Shown here: in pieces, positions 33,154-44,399 of the stretch | Layout of the letters: every line of letters begins with the position of its first letter | How positions within the stretch are numbered: position 1 is the first letter of the stretch | Assembly: GCA_964016875.1 (NCBI GenBank) | Contig: OZ024730.1 | Span: 43,168,943-43,232,942 of the forward strand | Length of the DNA stretch: 64,000 nt | Direction of reading: 5' to 3' | Source: Fallopia convolvulus | Lineage: Eukaryota; Streptophyta; Magnoliopsida; Caryophyllales; Polygonaceae | Translations under genes and position numbers: made by a program | Notes under the pieces: model-generated | The model's input: the letters and a program-made list of their open reading frames with translations, nothing else | The model's database searches: none | Told to the model about the DNA's origin: nothing

Positions 33154-35476
33154 TTTAAAATTTGTGCAAACTAGAGGCGGTAGAAAATATTTTGTGACCT
33201 TTATCGATGATTGCACAAGATATTGTTATGTATACTTGCTAAGAAGCAAGGACGAAACCTTGGAAAAATTCAAAGAATATAAGTTGGAAGTTGAAAACCA
33301 ACTTGGCAAAACCATAAAAACAGTCCGAAGTGATAGAGGAGGCGAGTATGATGAACCATTCAATGCGTTTTGTAGAGAACATGGCATTATTCATCAAACA
33401 ACTGCTCCCTACTCACCGGAATCTAATGGAGTTGCGGAACGAAAGAACCGAACTCTAAAAGAAATGATGAATGCAATGTTGCAAGAATCTGGGTTACCCC
33501 AGAACACGTGGGGGGAAGCGCTGCTAACCACCAATTATATTCTCAACAAAATACCACATAAAGTCACTGGCAAGACGCCATATGAACTTTGGAAAGGTAA
33601 AGTACCATCGTACAAATACCTTAAAGTGTGGGGGTGCCTAGCGAAAGTGGCAGTGCCACCTCCTAAAAAGGTCACAATTGGACCTAAGACCGTTGATTGT
33701 ATTTTCATCGGATATGCACACAACAGTAGTGCTTATCGGTTTTTGGTATATAAATCAGATATACCTGACATGCATGCTAATACAATAATGGAATCAAAGA
33801 ATGCGTCTTTCTTTGAACATGTGTTTCCCTGCAAGGATAAAGAATATTCGAAACGAACACGTGAACAAAGAGAAGCATGCACTTCTGCAAATGAAGCGGA
33901 AGAGGAAGAGGATCAACCTAGACGGAGCAAGAGAGCTCGTAAGGAAAAATCCTTTGGATTTGATTTTGTTACGGCCTTTCTTTTAGAGAATGAGCCAAGA
34001 ACATACAAAGAAGCCATGTCTACACCAGACGCGCCTTCATGGAAGGAAGCGATCAATAGTGGGATCGACTCCATTATGCAAAATCATACATGGCAGTTAG
34101 TCGATTTGCCACAAGGGTGTAAAGCACTTGGGTGCAAATGGATTTTCAAAAGAAAATTGAAAACAGATGGCTCAATTGAGAAGTACAAGGCGAGGCTTGT
34201 GGTGCAAGGATTCCGACAAAAAGAAGGTGTGGATTTCTTTGACACCTATTCTCCAGTCACGAGAATAACTTCAATCAGAATGCTAATAGCAATAGCAACA
34301 TTAAGAAACCTCGAAATCCATCAAATGGATGTGAAAACCGCTTTCCTAAATGGAGAATTGGAAGAGGAGATATATATGAAACAACCTGAGGGATATGTTA
34401 TCTCTGGACAAGAGCAAAAAGTTTGCAAACAAGCTCCAAAACAATGGCATGAAAAATTTGACAATGTAATGATGTCAAATGGGTTCAGCATAAATGAAAG
34501 TGATAAATGCATCTACGTCAAGAATACTCCAAATGGGTATATTTTGTTGTGTTTGTATGTAGATGACATGCTCATCATTGGGAGCAATAAAGACATGATC
34601 AAACAAACTAAGAACATGCTTAGAGGGAAGTTTGACATGAAAGACTTGGGAATAGCTGATGTCATACTAGGGATAAAAATCACTAGACACTCTGAAGGGA
34701 TCATCCTATCTCAAGCTCATTATGCTGAAAAAGTACTTGAGAGATTCAAGAAATACTCAAGTGGAACGGCAAAGACTCCCGTAGATCCTCATCTTCACCT
34801 GACCAAAAACTCGGGTGAGGGAGTCGCACAAGTGGAGTATGCACGAGTTATTGGAAGTCTGATGTACTTGACCAATTGCACAAGACCTGACTTGGCACAT
34901 TCGGTAAATGTACTAAGTCGTTACACAAGCAATCCAGGGCATAAACATTGGAAAGGGATAACTAGAGTATTGAACTATTTGCGATATACTCAAAGTTATG
35001 GGCTGCACTATGGAAGAGATCCAACAGTTCTGGAAGGATATAGTGATGCCAATTGGATATCAGATTCCAGAAATTCAAAATCCACTAGTGGATATGTATT
35101 CACACTAGGTGGTGCAGCAGTATCATGGAAATCTTCAAAACAAACCTTATTGGCCAGATCCACAATGGAATCTGAGTTCATTGCTTTAGACAAAGCAGCA
35201 GAGGAAGCTGAATGGCTTCGAGGTTTTTTGGAAGATATTCCAATGTGGGACAAACCAGTGCCAGCAATAAGTGTACACTGTGATAGTCTATCGGCCATAG
35301 CACGGGCACTGAACCGTTTGTATAATGGTAAATCACGTCATATAAGAAGACGACATAAAACCATTAGCCAACTACTCTCAATTGGCGTAATCTCAATAGA
35401 TTATGTCAAATCGATTGACAACCTAGCGGATCCATTTACTAAAGGTTTGTCAAGAGAGAAAGTTGTAAAATCATAA
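33059..35476 (+). pseudogene. Tork-like copia integrase, RT and RNase H
   Basis: Continues from the frameshift. Integrase: HTDLCDLK, TFIDDCTRYCYVYLL, VRSDRGGEYD, YSPESNGVAERKNRTLKEMM. RT: WKEAINSGIDSIMQNHTWQL, KARLVVQGFRQKEGVDFFDT, YVDDMLI. At about 34427-34432 the sequence goes from KVCK directly to QAPKQW, skipping the LxKSLYGLK stretch that sits here in related elements (compare the nested copia, SLYGLKQAPRCW); the loss is in frame. RNase H: DANWISDSRNSKSTSGYVF, LARSTMESEFIALDKAAEEA, ending LADPFTKGLSREKVVKS. Together with the frameshift this copy is dead. Confidence 0.92.
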
Positions 35477-36084
35477 AGAGGAATGGGTTTAAAGCCTATG
35501 ACTAAGGAGGATGCTTGATGGAAACCCTACCTATATGACTGGAGATCCCAAGATGTAGGTTCAAAGGGAAAACTAAATTAAGTTGAATCCAAAATGAGCA
35601 CTGAGAGACAAATGTCTTTTCCCAGTTCCTAGGATGATGAGCAGTGCTACCTATATGAGTTGAGGTTAAGCTTGACTTTTAATGATTCCATAGCTTTGAA
35701 ATAAAAGTGGGGTATGACAGGATACTCTTTATGGTCAATCACCTAGTGAGTGTGAAATGGGCCGTTTCTAGGAGAATGAAAAACGAGGCGACATTCTCCA
35801 AGTTCACTCATGAATAACCGGGGATGTTCAAGGCCAAAATGAACACAACAAGAGAACCTAGTTCTGTGAGAAAATGAAACTGTGTGATAGTTGTTGTCTC
35901 GGTTTACATCAAAGCCCGGGTGGTTCAAGACATCATGTTCACCTCCTGGACGAGTAGATCCGACAGCTACTCACTATGAGCGGTTCAAGGCTGAAAAAGC
36001 TACCATCTCAAATGCAGTGATTTTTCGACTATACTCTCAAAAGTCCGTTTATCGAGTCTTTTTGTGTTTAGAGTCATTTCTATT

Positions 36085-36096
36085 TATGTGGGGGAT
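36085..36096 (+). promoter_or_regulatory. Polypurine tract of Tork-like copia
   Basis: TATGTGGGGGAT immediately before the 3' LTR at 36097. Upstream, 35477-36084 is untranslated and contains the words CTACCTATATGA and GGAGATCCCAAGATGTAGG common in such elements. Confidence 0.88.
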
Positions 36097-36645
36097 TGTT
36101 GGAAATTATTTTATACAATAAAATAAAGTTCATAAAATGTGAATGAGAAATGTCTGGCCCGTTAGGGTTGCATGACATTAATTTGGACTTGGCCCATTTG
36201 AAAGGCTGAATAGAATAGGTCAAGGATTTTCCTTGATTTTCTAATCAGTTGGAGAAAATAAACCACGTTCTTTGAGAAGTGGTTGGTGGATCAGCAGATA
36301 AAAAGATAACTGCTATATTCTCATTCAGACGTGAATTGGAAAACATCTCCTTCTGTTCTCTTTTCTTCAAAATATCGAGTCTGAGAGTACACACTGATCG
36401 TTGGTTCGCCAGGCTTCTGTTCTTGAGTTGTGCAAAGCAGGAGATCGTAGTAGTTGTATCCTGGGATTTGGAACGCTAAAGAACCGTTACACTACGGGGC
36501 GTTTTCAGAATTAAGGAAAGAGATCAATCATCTCGCCTCTACAAATATTGGTATTTGGTATTATATTTTACGTAATTTGCTGATCTGTATAATCTTAATT
36601 TCCTTAATTCATGTTTAATTAGGGTTTGGAATTTCGGTTCCTACA
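36097..36645 (+). repeat. 3' LTR of Tork-like copia
   Basis: 549 bp, TGTTGGAA...CCTACA, followed by ATTTA (36646-36650), the duplicate of 25368-25372. Confidence 0.95.
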
Positions 36646-36650
36646 ATTTA

Positions 36651-37064
36651 TTGTACCGAAAACAAAAACATTTAGCGCGTATTCCATTTGTTAATTTAAC
36701 TGCATTCACTTCTTTTACTCAGATTCGATCATGTCATCTCATGTCAACGAGTTTGTGAACGACTAATATATAGATCCCTAGCCAGCTAGCTTAGAGTGCT
36801 ATATCGAAAACAATAGCTAGATTATAGTGACATTATCATCGATCAAAATAAATTCAGATAATACTTGGCGGTCACTTTTGAATGACTAAAACTGTCAAAT
36901 TACCGAAAGCATTCTAGCCTAATACAGTACGAATCAAACGTAAATCCAATTAAAATCACCCAACTGAACCAAATTAAAAGTTGCACAAATTAAAGCAATG
37001 TCAAACTAGCTAACACCAAATAAGAAATTAATAAAAGAAACCCAATTCAAGATATGGTAGCAAG
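36651..37064. other. Downstream region of PDF1-like gene
   Basis: AT-rich. Probably includes the 3' UTR of the minus-strand gene at 37065-38000. No other feature seen. Confidence 0.45.
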
Positions 37065-38000
37065 CTAGTAAAGCTTGAGGCGTCCTTGGTTGGCGAGGCG
37101 GAAGAGGCGAGCCTGATGAGCGGCGGCTTTGTCGGAGCGGAGGGCGGAGACGAAGGAGGACCTGACCTGGCTGGTGGTGAAGGGAAAGCGCTTTGGAGCG
37201 GCCACCGAGTTGAGGAAGGAAGCGGCGCCTTCCCTGTAGAGGGCGCTGTAGCCGTCGGACCTAGTGCTGTTGAGCGCGTGCTGGAGCGTGAAGCTGGTGG
37301 GGTCGGCGGTCACGCCCGGGAGAGTGGGGACGCCGAAGACACCGCCCAGCGTGCCCCACCACCCCAACACTCCCCATATCAAACCTGGATGGGACCCCCA
37401 GTATCTACAATAAATAAAAATTCAATTCATCCATTATGAGAACACAATACAACGTCACGACAAACTAACATATATTTTACGTTATTTATACGTAGAGCAT
37501 GTGGGTTGGTTTTCAATTAACTTACGTGCATGGGAAAGGGCCGGAGCCGGAGCGAGAGCCAGGATCAGTAGGAACAGGGGGAGAGGGGGCGACAGGGGTC
37601 ACGGGAGTGATGGGCGGCGGAATGTAGGCCGGTGTGGAGGGAGGAGAGTGGTAGGAGCCTCCGCTGCCGTGATGAGCTGGCGGGGTTGGGCTGCAGGTTA
37701 CTCCGGGAGAGGGTGGTGTACCACTTCCATGAGAATGCCCTTCATTCACGCAACCAAAACAAAATAATAATAAAATTATACTTGAATATATACATTCCAA
37801 CAAAAAAGAAATAAAAAAAGCTGAGAATAAATAAAGGTAAAACCGTGAGGGTCTTGAGGAGGAGTCGTCGGAGAGTAGTAGCTCTTCTGGGTTTCAAGGG
37901 AGTCGGAGGAAGAAGCAGCCACAAGAGGAAGGATGAAGCTGCTCTGAGAGACCAAGCCCAGAACGGAGATCCACAAGATGAGGTTTCTTGAAAGCCCCAT
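37065..38000 (-). CDS. PDF1: PROTODERMAL FACTOR 1-like secreted proline-rich protein
   Basis: Three coding exons: 38000-37844, 37739-37526 and 37404-37065, total 711 nt (236 aa). Introns 37843-37740 and 37525-37405 both have GT/AG ends and keep the frame (PQDPHG/HSHGSG and FPCT/YWGSHP). The protein has a signal peptide (MGLSRNLILWISVLGLVSQS), a Pro/Ser-rich middle (SPPSTPAYIPPPITPVTPVA) and a conserved C-terminal part (LGWWGTLGGVFG, LNSTRSDGYSALYREGAASF, FPFTTSQVRSSFVSALRSDK). The C-terminus is what I recall of PDF1, an extracellular protein of the shoot epidermal (L1) layer. A perfect L1 box upstream supports this. Arabidopsis PDF1 is longer, mostly in the Pro-rich part. No breaks. Confidence 0.88.
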
Positions 38001-38137
38001 TTTTTTCTTAATTCTTTAGGGCAGTGTGTGTGAGGTTCCAAATGAGAGGAAGGAAACAGGGTTTTAAAGTGAGGGTTTTAGCTGGGGAGTGCAGTAAATA
38101 CAATGAGTTGGATGAGGGATTGGGTTGGTTGTTGGGA

Positions 38138-38145
38138 TGCATTTA
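38138..38145 (-). promoter_or_regulatory. L1 box upstream of PDF1-like gene
   Basis: Minus-strand TAAATGCA, 138-145 bp upstream of the ATG at 38000. This is the exact L1 box bound by HD-ZIP IV factors such as ATML1 and PDF2, known from the Arabidopsis PDF1 promoter at a similar distance. A TATA-like CTTTAAAACC lies between, at about 38060-38068 on the plus strand read in reverse. Confidence 0.8.
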
Positions 38146-39011
38146 CAATTTGGCAGTAAATACTGGTCTTTCATTGGGTTTCAAATTGCATGGACGTATT
38201 AAATTTGGTTGTGCAGCTGGCGTAAGGGGACTCCTTCTGGTAATAAATTTGTGAGTAGCATAAACTCTTCCCAGGAGGAAACTAGATCGAGGTCGGTCAG
38301 TTGCAAAAATTGCAACAGCTATCACACCTGTTTATCATTAAAACTAATTAAATGACCAAGACTTGCATAGTTCCTTTGCAATTGCGCGCAAGGGTGTAAT
38401 TTGTTTTTAAAATCCTAAGACACAGTAGTTATATTAAAAGCTTTTTCCTAAGTGGTCCATTAACTCGCTTCAAATGAAAATAAAAAAGAAGCCTCGATCT
38501 AAACATCTTTGTATGTATGTTCTCGACTTCTCGACATGTCCAGTCTATCCCTCCGACCTTCCTTGTATTTAGAATCTAATTAGATGCATGAATAAATATG
38601 ATTGTTGTTGGCAGGTTTTTTGAGAGGTCAAAGCTGCGTATTTGACCAATAGCCCTGTTCTTTACCGGTGGAATAGTTTTTTATTGTTTTTTTTTTGTTG
38701 AAAATATTACCGGTGGAATAGTTGAAGACTATTTTCTTGGCTCACCCATATTGATATTATTGAATTTCTACCTCATATTCAATTACGCGGTATAAACAAA
38801 ACTTACATTAATGTTTTCTCTTATAAGAGCACCTCCTTTTGTGAGAGACTCAAATGGACCTCTATTAATCTAATAACATTATTTTTTTTCTCTTTTTGCA
38901 ATTGAAACCTCGAAGTTAATTCTACCCAAATAACATTGAGCTCTTGCCCAAGTAATTCGCCCTAAATAAGGCCAAGTGTTGGGAACCCCTCCTTGGCGCC
39001 GCGGCAGTGGT
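38146..39011. other. Intergenic, distal promoter side of PDF1-like gene
   Basis: AT-rich. The word TACCGGTGGAATAGTT is present twice (about 38663 and 38708). No gene supported. The last ~50 bases (TTGGCGCCGCGGCAGTGG) may belong to the Athila remnant split by the solo LTR. Confidence 0.4.
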
Positions 39012-39016
39012 GTTGT

Positions 39017-40493
39017 TGATGTTCGTATCTTTGGCATTATTTTTAGGGTGTTTTCTTAGTTTGTTAGGTTTAGTTTTAGTAGTTTAGGGTTAGTTTTGGA
39101 TGGTTTAGCATATTTTGTGAAAAGTATGGAAGCTACTCCGTTTTGTCTCTTTTTATAGGTTTTAGCAAAGAAACGGTGCTTTTTGGAAGCTGAATAGAGT
39201 GCTATGGTGAAGGACGAAAGAATATGAGATAAGGGAATTGAAGTCAAGATTTTTAGGGTTGAAGTGTTGAAGAAGCCAAATCCAGGCTCGTTAACGAGGA
39301 TGTGAAGGGCCGTTAACGAGGCTTAAGGATAGAGTTTTTCGAGAGTTCAATCTTATGTTTACCGACCCTGTGCGGAAGTTTATTCCGTGTCGGTAGGGTT
39401 TTTAATGAGTTTTAGGGTTATTATATTTTATATTTTAGGTCTTGTTATCTTTTTAGGTTTTATTTCTATCTTTTTAGAGTTAGTTTCTATCTTTTAGGAA
39501 AGTTTCTATCTTCTAGTTTTTATTAGATAGCTTTATTAGTATAAATACCCTTCTTTTCTAGCTAGAAGGGGGGGGGGGGTTAGACGTGTTTAGAGAGGAG
39601 AGCCTAAACAGAGAAGAGCCGAGAGAGAGAGTAGTCGAACTGAGGCTAACGAGAGTGAAGCTAAGGTCGTTAATCGTGTTTTTGATTCGGTATTCTTGTT
39701 GTTTTCGGGTTTCTTCTGAATTCTGTAAGACGATATTTTCTTATTAATTTGAAGTAGTTGTTTTGTTTTCAATGTTTTCTTTTATAGAAGTTGTTTGCTT
39801 TATAATTATGAGTAGTGAGTAGTTTTCCTATCTAGGGTCGGGGTTAAACCCGGCATAGTTATGCATGGTTTAATGAGTAAGATGATGTGTTGAATGCCTT
39901 ATATCTATTTGTTTTAGATTGCTTGTTGTGTTTATGCCTAGATGAGAATCGAGGTAATTTGAGTTCTTAAACTTGATTGAAAGAGAAAGTTATAGACTTA
40001 AAGGTTGATATTGTTCGACAACGAAAGTTTCGAGCTTTGGATCCAAAACAAGTGATTAGGTGAATTAGTTTATGAGAGTAGATTGATTTGCTTGCTAATC
40101 AGCGAAAGTTGATGAATTTATCTATTTAAAGGCATGATCTTTATCTTCTTACAAGTTTATATGCATGGCTATGTTGTGGTAACCCTTGTCCTAGATCTTT
40201 GTTTTTATTTGAATTTCTTCGATTATATTCGTTACTGAGTTCGTTGCCTCGGTACCGAACCTGTTTTAGTTCGTTAGTGTGTTTTCGTAGTGTTGCCTAG
40301 GTTCGTTAACGACCCGGACAAAGTCGTTAACGAGGTTGGTCGTAGGTGTGTTGTGTTGTTTTGCTTTGTTTTATTTTCTTTAGTAGTTTGATAGATAAAC
40401 AACCATGCTTCCCGTGGAACGATCCTAACTCCCCTATACTCAGCGGGGTCTTGACTACAAATTTATTTGTTGTTGAGTAAATCCCTATCAACA
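39017..40493 (+). mobile_element. Solo LTR, family D
   Basis: 1477 bp, TGATGTTCG...TATCAACA, with perfect 5-bp target duplication GTTGT (39012-39016 and 40494-40498). No internal sequence, so it is the product of LTR-LTR recombination. It has a TATA-like AGTATAAATACCC at 39538-39550, a run of 12 G at about 39568-39579, and the palindromic word CGTTAACG in four places (about 39291, 39312, 40306 and 40326). The family recurs inverted at 45443-46923. Confidence 0.88.
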
Positions 40494-40498
40494 GTTGT

Positions 40499-42198
40499 CC
40501 AACGGACCCTCTCGGCGCACACTTGGCCCCCTCCTCCTTTTGCTCGGCACTTATGACCTCCATGGTCCTGAATTGATGAGTAAAATCCTCTCCTGAAAGA
40601 TGTCCTGAAGGAACTTGAGATGTGTCCGACAAAATTGGCTCCAAAACCTCAAAACTTGGCGCGCCCACGGTTGTTACAACTCAATATATAGAGCCTACAC
40701 TATAGAAGGAATAAGCTTCTTGCTTGGGAGAGTTAGTGGTATGAGCCCAATGGCCAAAGCATGAGGAGAAGAATAATCACAACCATTCAAATTAGCCACA
40801 CTTGAAATTCAATGGAAAGAGCATATTCTACATACGGAATATTGATGTCATTCTCTAACACAAATTTCAATTCATCAGAACAATTGATGTAGAAAACATC
40901 TTGCTGAATAAGATCAATCACATCAATAGAACTAATAGAATGATCATCTTGGAGATGTTTCATAACATCATAGATATTGTATTCACTTTTTTTTCTCCAT
41001 CAAATTCAATAGTTAAAACTCCACTACTCACATCAATCTTAGTTTAAGCAGTTTTCAATAATGGTCTACCTAGCAATATAGGAGCAACATGCATATCATG
41101 ATCCATATCAAGGATAAATAAGTGAGTAGGAAATATGGGATTATCAACCATGACAAGCATATCTTCAACAAACCTTTTCGGGTAAACAGTGGACCTATCA
41201 GCTAATTGCACAACAATTCCAGTTTCATGCAAAGGTCCTAAGCCTAGTGATCATTACAAGGAGTAAGGTAGAACATTAATAGATGCATCTAAATCAAGCA
41301 TGGCTTTGTAAGACCCGATACCTCAGAAGCTCTATCCCATGCCAACCCGAGAACTTCCCAGGAGGGCACCCATCCTGGTACTACTCTCGCCCTTGCACGC
41401 TTAACTTTTGAGTTCGTTGTCCTCACTCGAACTCAGAAAAGGAAGAGCTCTTGTTGACATAGGTAGCACCTCAATCACTTATAAATTATCGGGGTGTTAC
41501 AATCTCCCCCACTTAAGCAATTGACGTCCTCGTCAAGGCCCAAGGACCGCCCTCTGGGTCGAGTGACCGCCCACTAGGCCAAGCCAACTCGTCACCCAGA
41601 GTCGGCTCTGATACCATTTGTAAGACCCGAGGCCTTAGAAGCGCTATCCCATGCCAACCCGAGAACTTCCCAGGAGGTCACCCATCCTGGTACTACTAGC
41701 TCTCGCCTTTGCACGCTTAACTTTTGAGTTCTTTGTCCTCACTCGAACTCAGAAAAGGAAGAGCTCTTGTTGACATAGGTAGCACTTCAATCCCTTATAA
41801 ATTATCGGGGTGTTACAGGATTTATCACTTTTTTTGTCACCTATATCTCACATGGAATGCTAAGCATGCCTAGACCACCACTCTTCTTAGGTATATGCCT
41901 TTGAAATACAACACAGACATGCTACTTACCTTGAATTTTTATTTCCATTTTAATTTTTGGTTTCATTTGATTGTGCATAATTCTTTTAGAAACTTAGTAA
42001 ATCTAGGAACACTTTTGACAAGTTTAAGCAAAGGGATATTTACCTCACACTTGTAGAACGTCTTGAAGATTTCCTTGTCGTTTTCTGGCCTTCTTGTATC
42101 CTTTAGTGCCTTTGGGAATGTTGGAATTGGCTTTTGAGAGCTCAGAAGAGGAAAATCAGGATATACATAATCATCAACTTTTGTAACAGTACTACAGT
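40499..42198 (-). pseudogene. Athila-like gag-protease remnant, split by a TRIM
   Basis: Minus-strand remnant. From right to left: end of gag (about 42140-41960: DTRRPENDKEIFKTFYKCEV, then NIPLLKLVKSVPRFTKFLKE), stops, then a Cassandra TRIM at 41817-41307, then protease (KAMLDLDASINVLPYS, about 41306-41255; VQLADRSTVYPK and APILLGRPLLKTA, 41232-41044) and a short stretch resembling the segment after protease (to about 40840). DIGAS-type active site reads DLDAS here. Sequence 40500-40680 is of uncertain origin. The solo LTR 39017 and the CACTA end at 42199 bound it. Confidence 0.82.
41307..41817 (-). mobile_element. Cassandra-type TRIM with 5S-rRNA-like LTRs
   Basis: 511 bp. LTRs at 41619-41817 (5', minus) and 41307-41501 (3'), TGTAACACCCCG...GGGTCTTACA. 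Each contains a block related to plant 5S rRNA (minus-strand AAGTTAAGCGTGCAAGGGCG, then AGAGTAGTACCAGGATGGGT and CCTCCTGGGAAG). The 5' LTR is followed by a tRNA-Met primer site (TGGTATCAGAGCCG, 41616-41603 minus) and the 3' LTR is preceded by AAGTGGGGGAGAT (41514-41502 minus). Flanks AATCC and AAGCC on the minus strand match at 4 of 5 bases. Cassandra is the known TRIM family with 5S promoters in its LTRs. No coding capacity. Confidence 0.92.
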
Positions 42199-43094
42199 CA
42201 CTACAACAGAAATGTGTTTTGGCGAGAAAAATTTTCCTCGCTTAAAGTGGAGATATTGTCGCTAAAGGCGTTTGGCGAGGAAATTAATTTCCTCGCAAGT
42301 TCGTCGCAAAAAGCTCGTCAAGGAAGGGTTTGAATGAGGAAAAAAATATTTTCTCGGAAAAGCCTTTTCGCGATGATAATAATTTTTCTCGGTATAACAA
42401 TTTCACGAGCATTATTTTTCTCGCAAAAAGGTATACAATTTTGTTGCCAAATAAGAGGAAGGACTAGACAATGGTCGTTGAATATTATTGTCAACCAAAT
42501 AAATTTTCTCGCTAATACTTTTATTTCCTCGTTAAAAATGCATTAAAATATTATAAATAAAAAATATTAAAAATAATATTAGCGACGAGTTTTTTCCTCA
42601 AGATATGTACTTTTTATCGTGAAAATCAAATTCCTCGCTATTTACCTTTTCAACAAGAAAATATTATCTCAGTACATGCACATTTTAACGAAAAAATCAA
42701 TCTGTCGGTGTAGAAATTACATCGATCATCGCTAAATATAGTTTTTGGTGAGAAAGTTATTTCATTCTAAATGTATCCTTTTAGTGAGAAAATGTTTTTA
42801 TGGTCAATATAAAGAGATGTTTTAGCGAGAAAATTTGATAAAAATATTATAAAACCTGCAACATATCAAGAAAATAAATATCATAACTTTAATATAAATA
42901 GTTATAATTCAAGAATATATTAAAATCCTAATAAAAACAACTTAATAGAATATAGTAATCGGACTAATAAGTTCAAACTAAATTCCAATTAGAAATGAGC
43001 TAAAAGTCTAACTATCAAGTGGTTGGTTGTTAAAGTTTGTCATAAACTCTTCAAATTTCTTTGTCTTCTCTTCCAATGCATTGCTTTGCTCATT

Positions 43095-44345
43095 TTAAGC
43101 TTTGATCTTATCTTTCAAGGCTTTGGTTTTCTCATTCATTTCATATAATGATGATTGAGAATGCTTAGCTGGTGTAGGCCGAGGTCCAAAACCACAACCT
43201 TTGATGTAGCCTGATTTTGCTCCAAGAACTTTTCTGCAGATTTCGTCATCATTCATTGTGCGAGTTCCATCTTCTTTAGTTGTCTCTGTTCGCATTAGCA
43301 CCATTTGATCCTACAAATCAAGAAAATCGAGTAAAGCTTAACATTATATTCTGGAAGCAATAACTATAAACCAAAAAAGGAAAACAAATGACATACATAT
43401 AATTTTTTGGCTTTCGGATCCCACCCTTTTTTAGTGCTCTTATACTGACTTTCAAATCGATCAATTGCACCAAGCATCTCACCTTTTTGTATAGCCTACA
43501 AAATCAAATAAGATATTTACACAATAAACTTCCTGAACATGTATATTGAGACAACAATATAATCATCATATACAAAGATACTTAAAGGTACCACATTCAT
43601 CTAAAGTTAAAATTGAAAAGAATAATTAAATAAGAAATTTATGCAACTTATGCATGACATAAAAGACTTCGACCCACATTTATGGTGATATCCCAATCGT
43701 GACCTATTGATTTTATTTTTTTGTGACCGCTCCTGCAAAACATTACACATTCAAGATAGTAATTATGAAGCGTGTAAAACTTGAAATTCACATTAAGAAA
43801 ATTTGCAAAAAGCTTTACCTTGAATTCACCACTTGAAAAATAATTAGACAGAAAAGTCCATTCTTCATCAGATTTGACTTTCCGATGTTTTTTTGTAATG
43901 CTTCTTCCTTGGTTGAGAAGGTGACAAAGTAATTATTTAACTTCGTACGGAAGTTAAAAGCATTTTTGGAAAGCTTAGTGCACATATCTTTGAGATGCAG
44001 GTAAAGACATGTCTATGTCGTACTTGGTCTGCAATAATAGCCATTTTTAAACAAAATACTACAATCTACTTAGGTAATATAAATGAAAAAAAACTGAGCA
44101 AAGTGTATAACTCACAGTTAATCGTTGGACCAGGTTTGCAATAACTTTTGTAGTTGCGTGCTTCCACTGTTTCACAGTGAGTGGTGCATGATTCCTTATT
44201 ATGAAATCAATTTCGCTGGCAATCATCTGAGCGTATGGACCCGTAGGTCTACCAATGGCCTCCTCCACCGTGATTGGTATTCTTGTACCAAGCTGCTCAT
44301 TAACCTTATCGGCATTGAGTCCTCTACTCCTTCCCCGTATTTTTA
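43095..44345 (-). pseudogene. Putative plant transposase (Ptta/En/Spm, TNPA-like) fragments
   Basis: Split into short exons or broken frames. The 43304-43095 piece (CRKVLGAKSGYIKGCGFGP) matches the conserved tail of plant En/Spm Transposase_24 proteins, followed by a coiled-coil-like charged end (NEKTKALKDKIKA). The 44268-44059 piece (NHAPLTVKQWKHATTKVIAN, reached via LTVKQW) fits the upstream part. Intermediate exons around 43400-43500 and 43840-43990 are likely. I cannot give a full gene model. Confidence 0.6.
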
Positions 44346-44399
44346 TGGGTACTTCTGTAATAAATAAAAAAATTATTTACATGTAGACATATGAAAGTA

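Larger units (their letters stand above)
25373..36645 (+). mobile_element. Ty1/copia element (Tork-like), with nested copia
   Basis: 549-bp LTRs at 25373-25921 and 36097-36645 (TGTTGGAA...CCTACA), perfect 5-bp target duplication ATTTA on both sides, and a polypurine tract (ATGTGGGGGAT) before the 3' LTR. gag and pol lie at 31474-35476. The 5' leader is split by the minus-strand copia 26146-30782. About 20 LTR differences by eye (roughly 3-4%) make it older than Athila A. I do not recognise the primer site; the usual TGGTATCAGAGC is not next to the LTR. Confidence 0.95.

Noticed and set aside
37086..37767. Plus-strand frames over the PDF1-like gene (37086-37439, 37501-37767)
   Set aside because: Antisense to spliced exons with proper GT/AG junctions; Gly/Arg-rich mirrors of the Pro/Ser-rich exon.
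40327..40668. 113-codon minus-strand frame
   Set aside because: It crosses the solo LTR boundary at 40493 and the target duplication, so it is a chance fusion of LTR and remnant sequence.
41330..41420. A true 5S rRNA gene
   Set aside because: The block occurs twice within 195-199 bp LTRs with a tRNA-Met primer site between them; this is a Cassandra TRIM, and the ends of 5S are missing.
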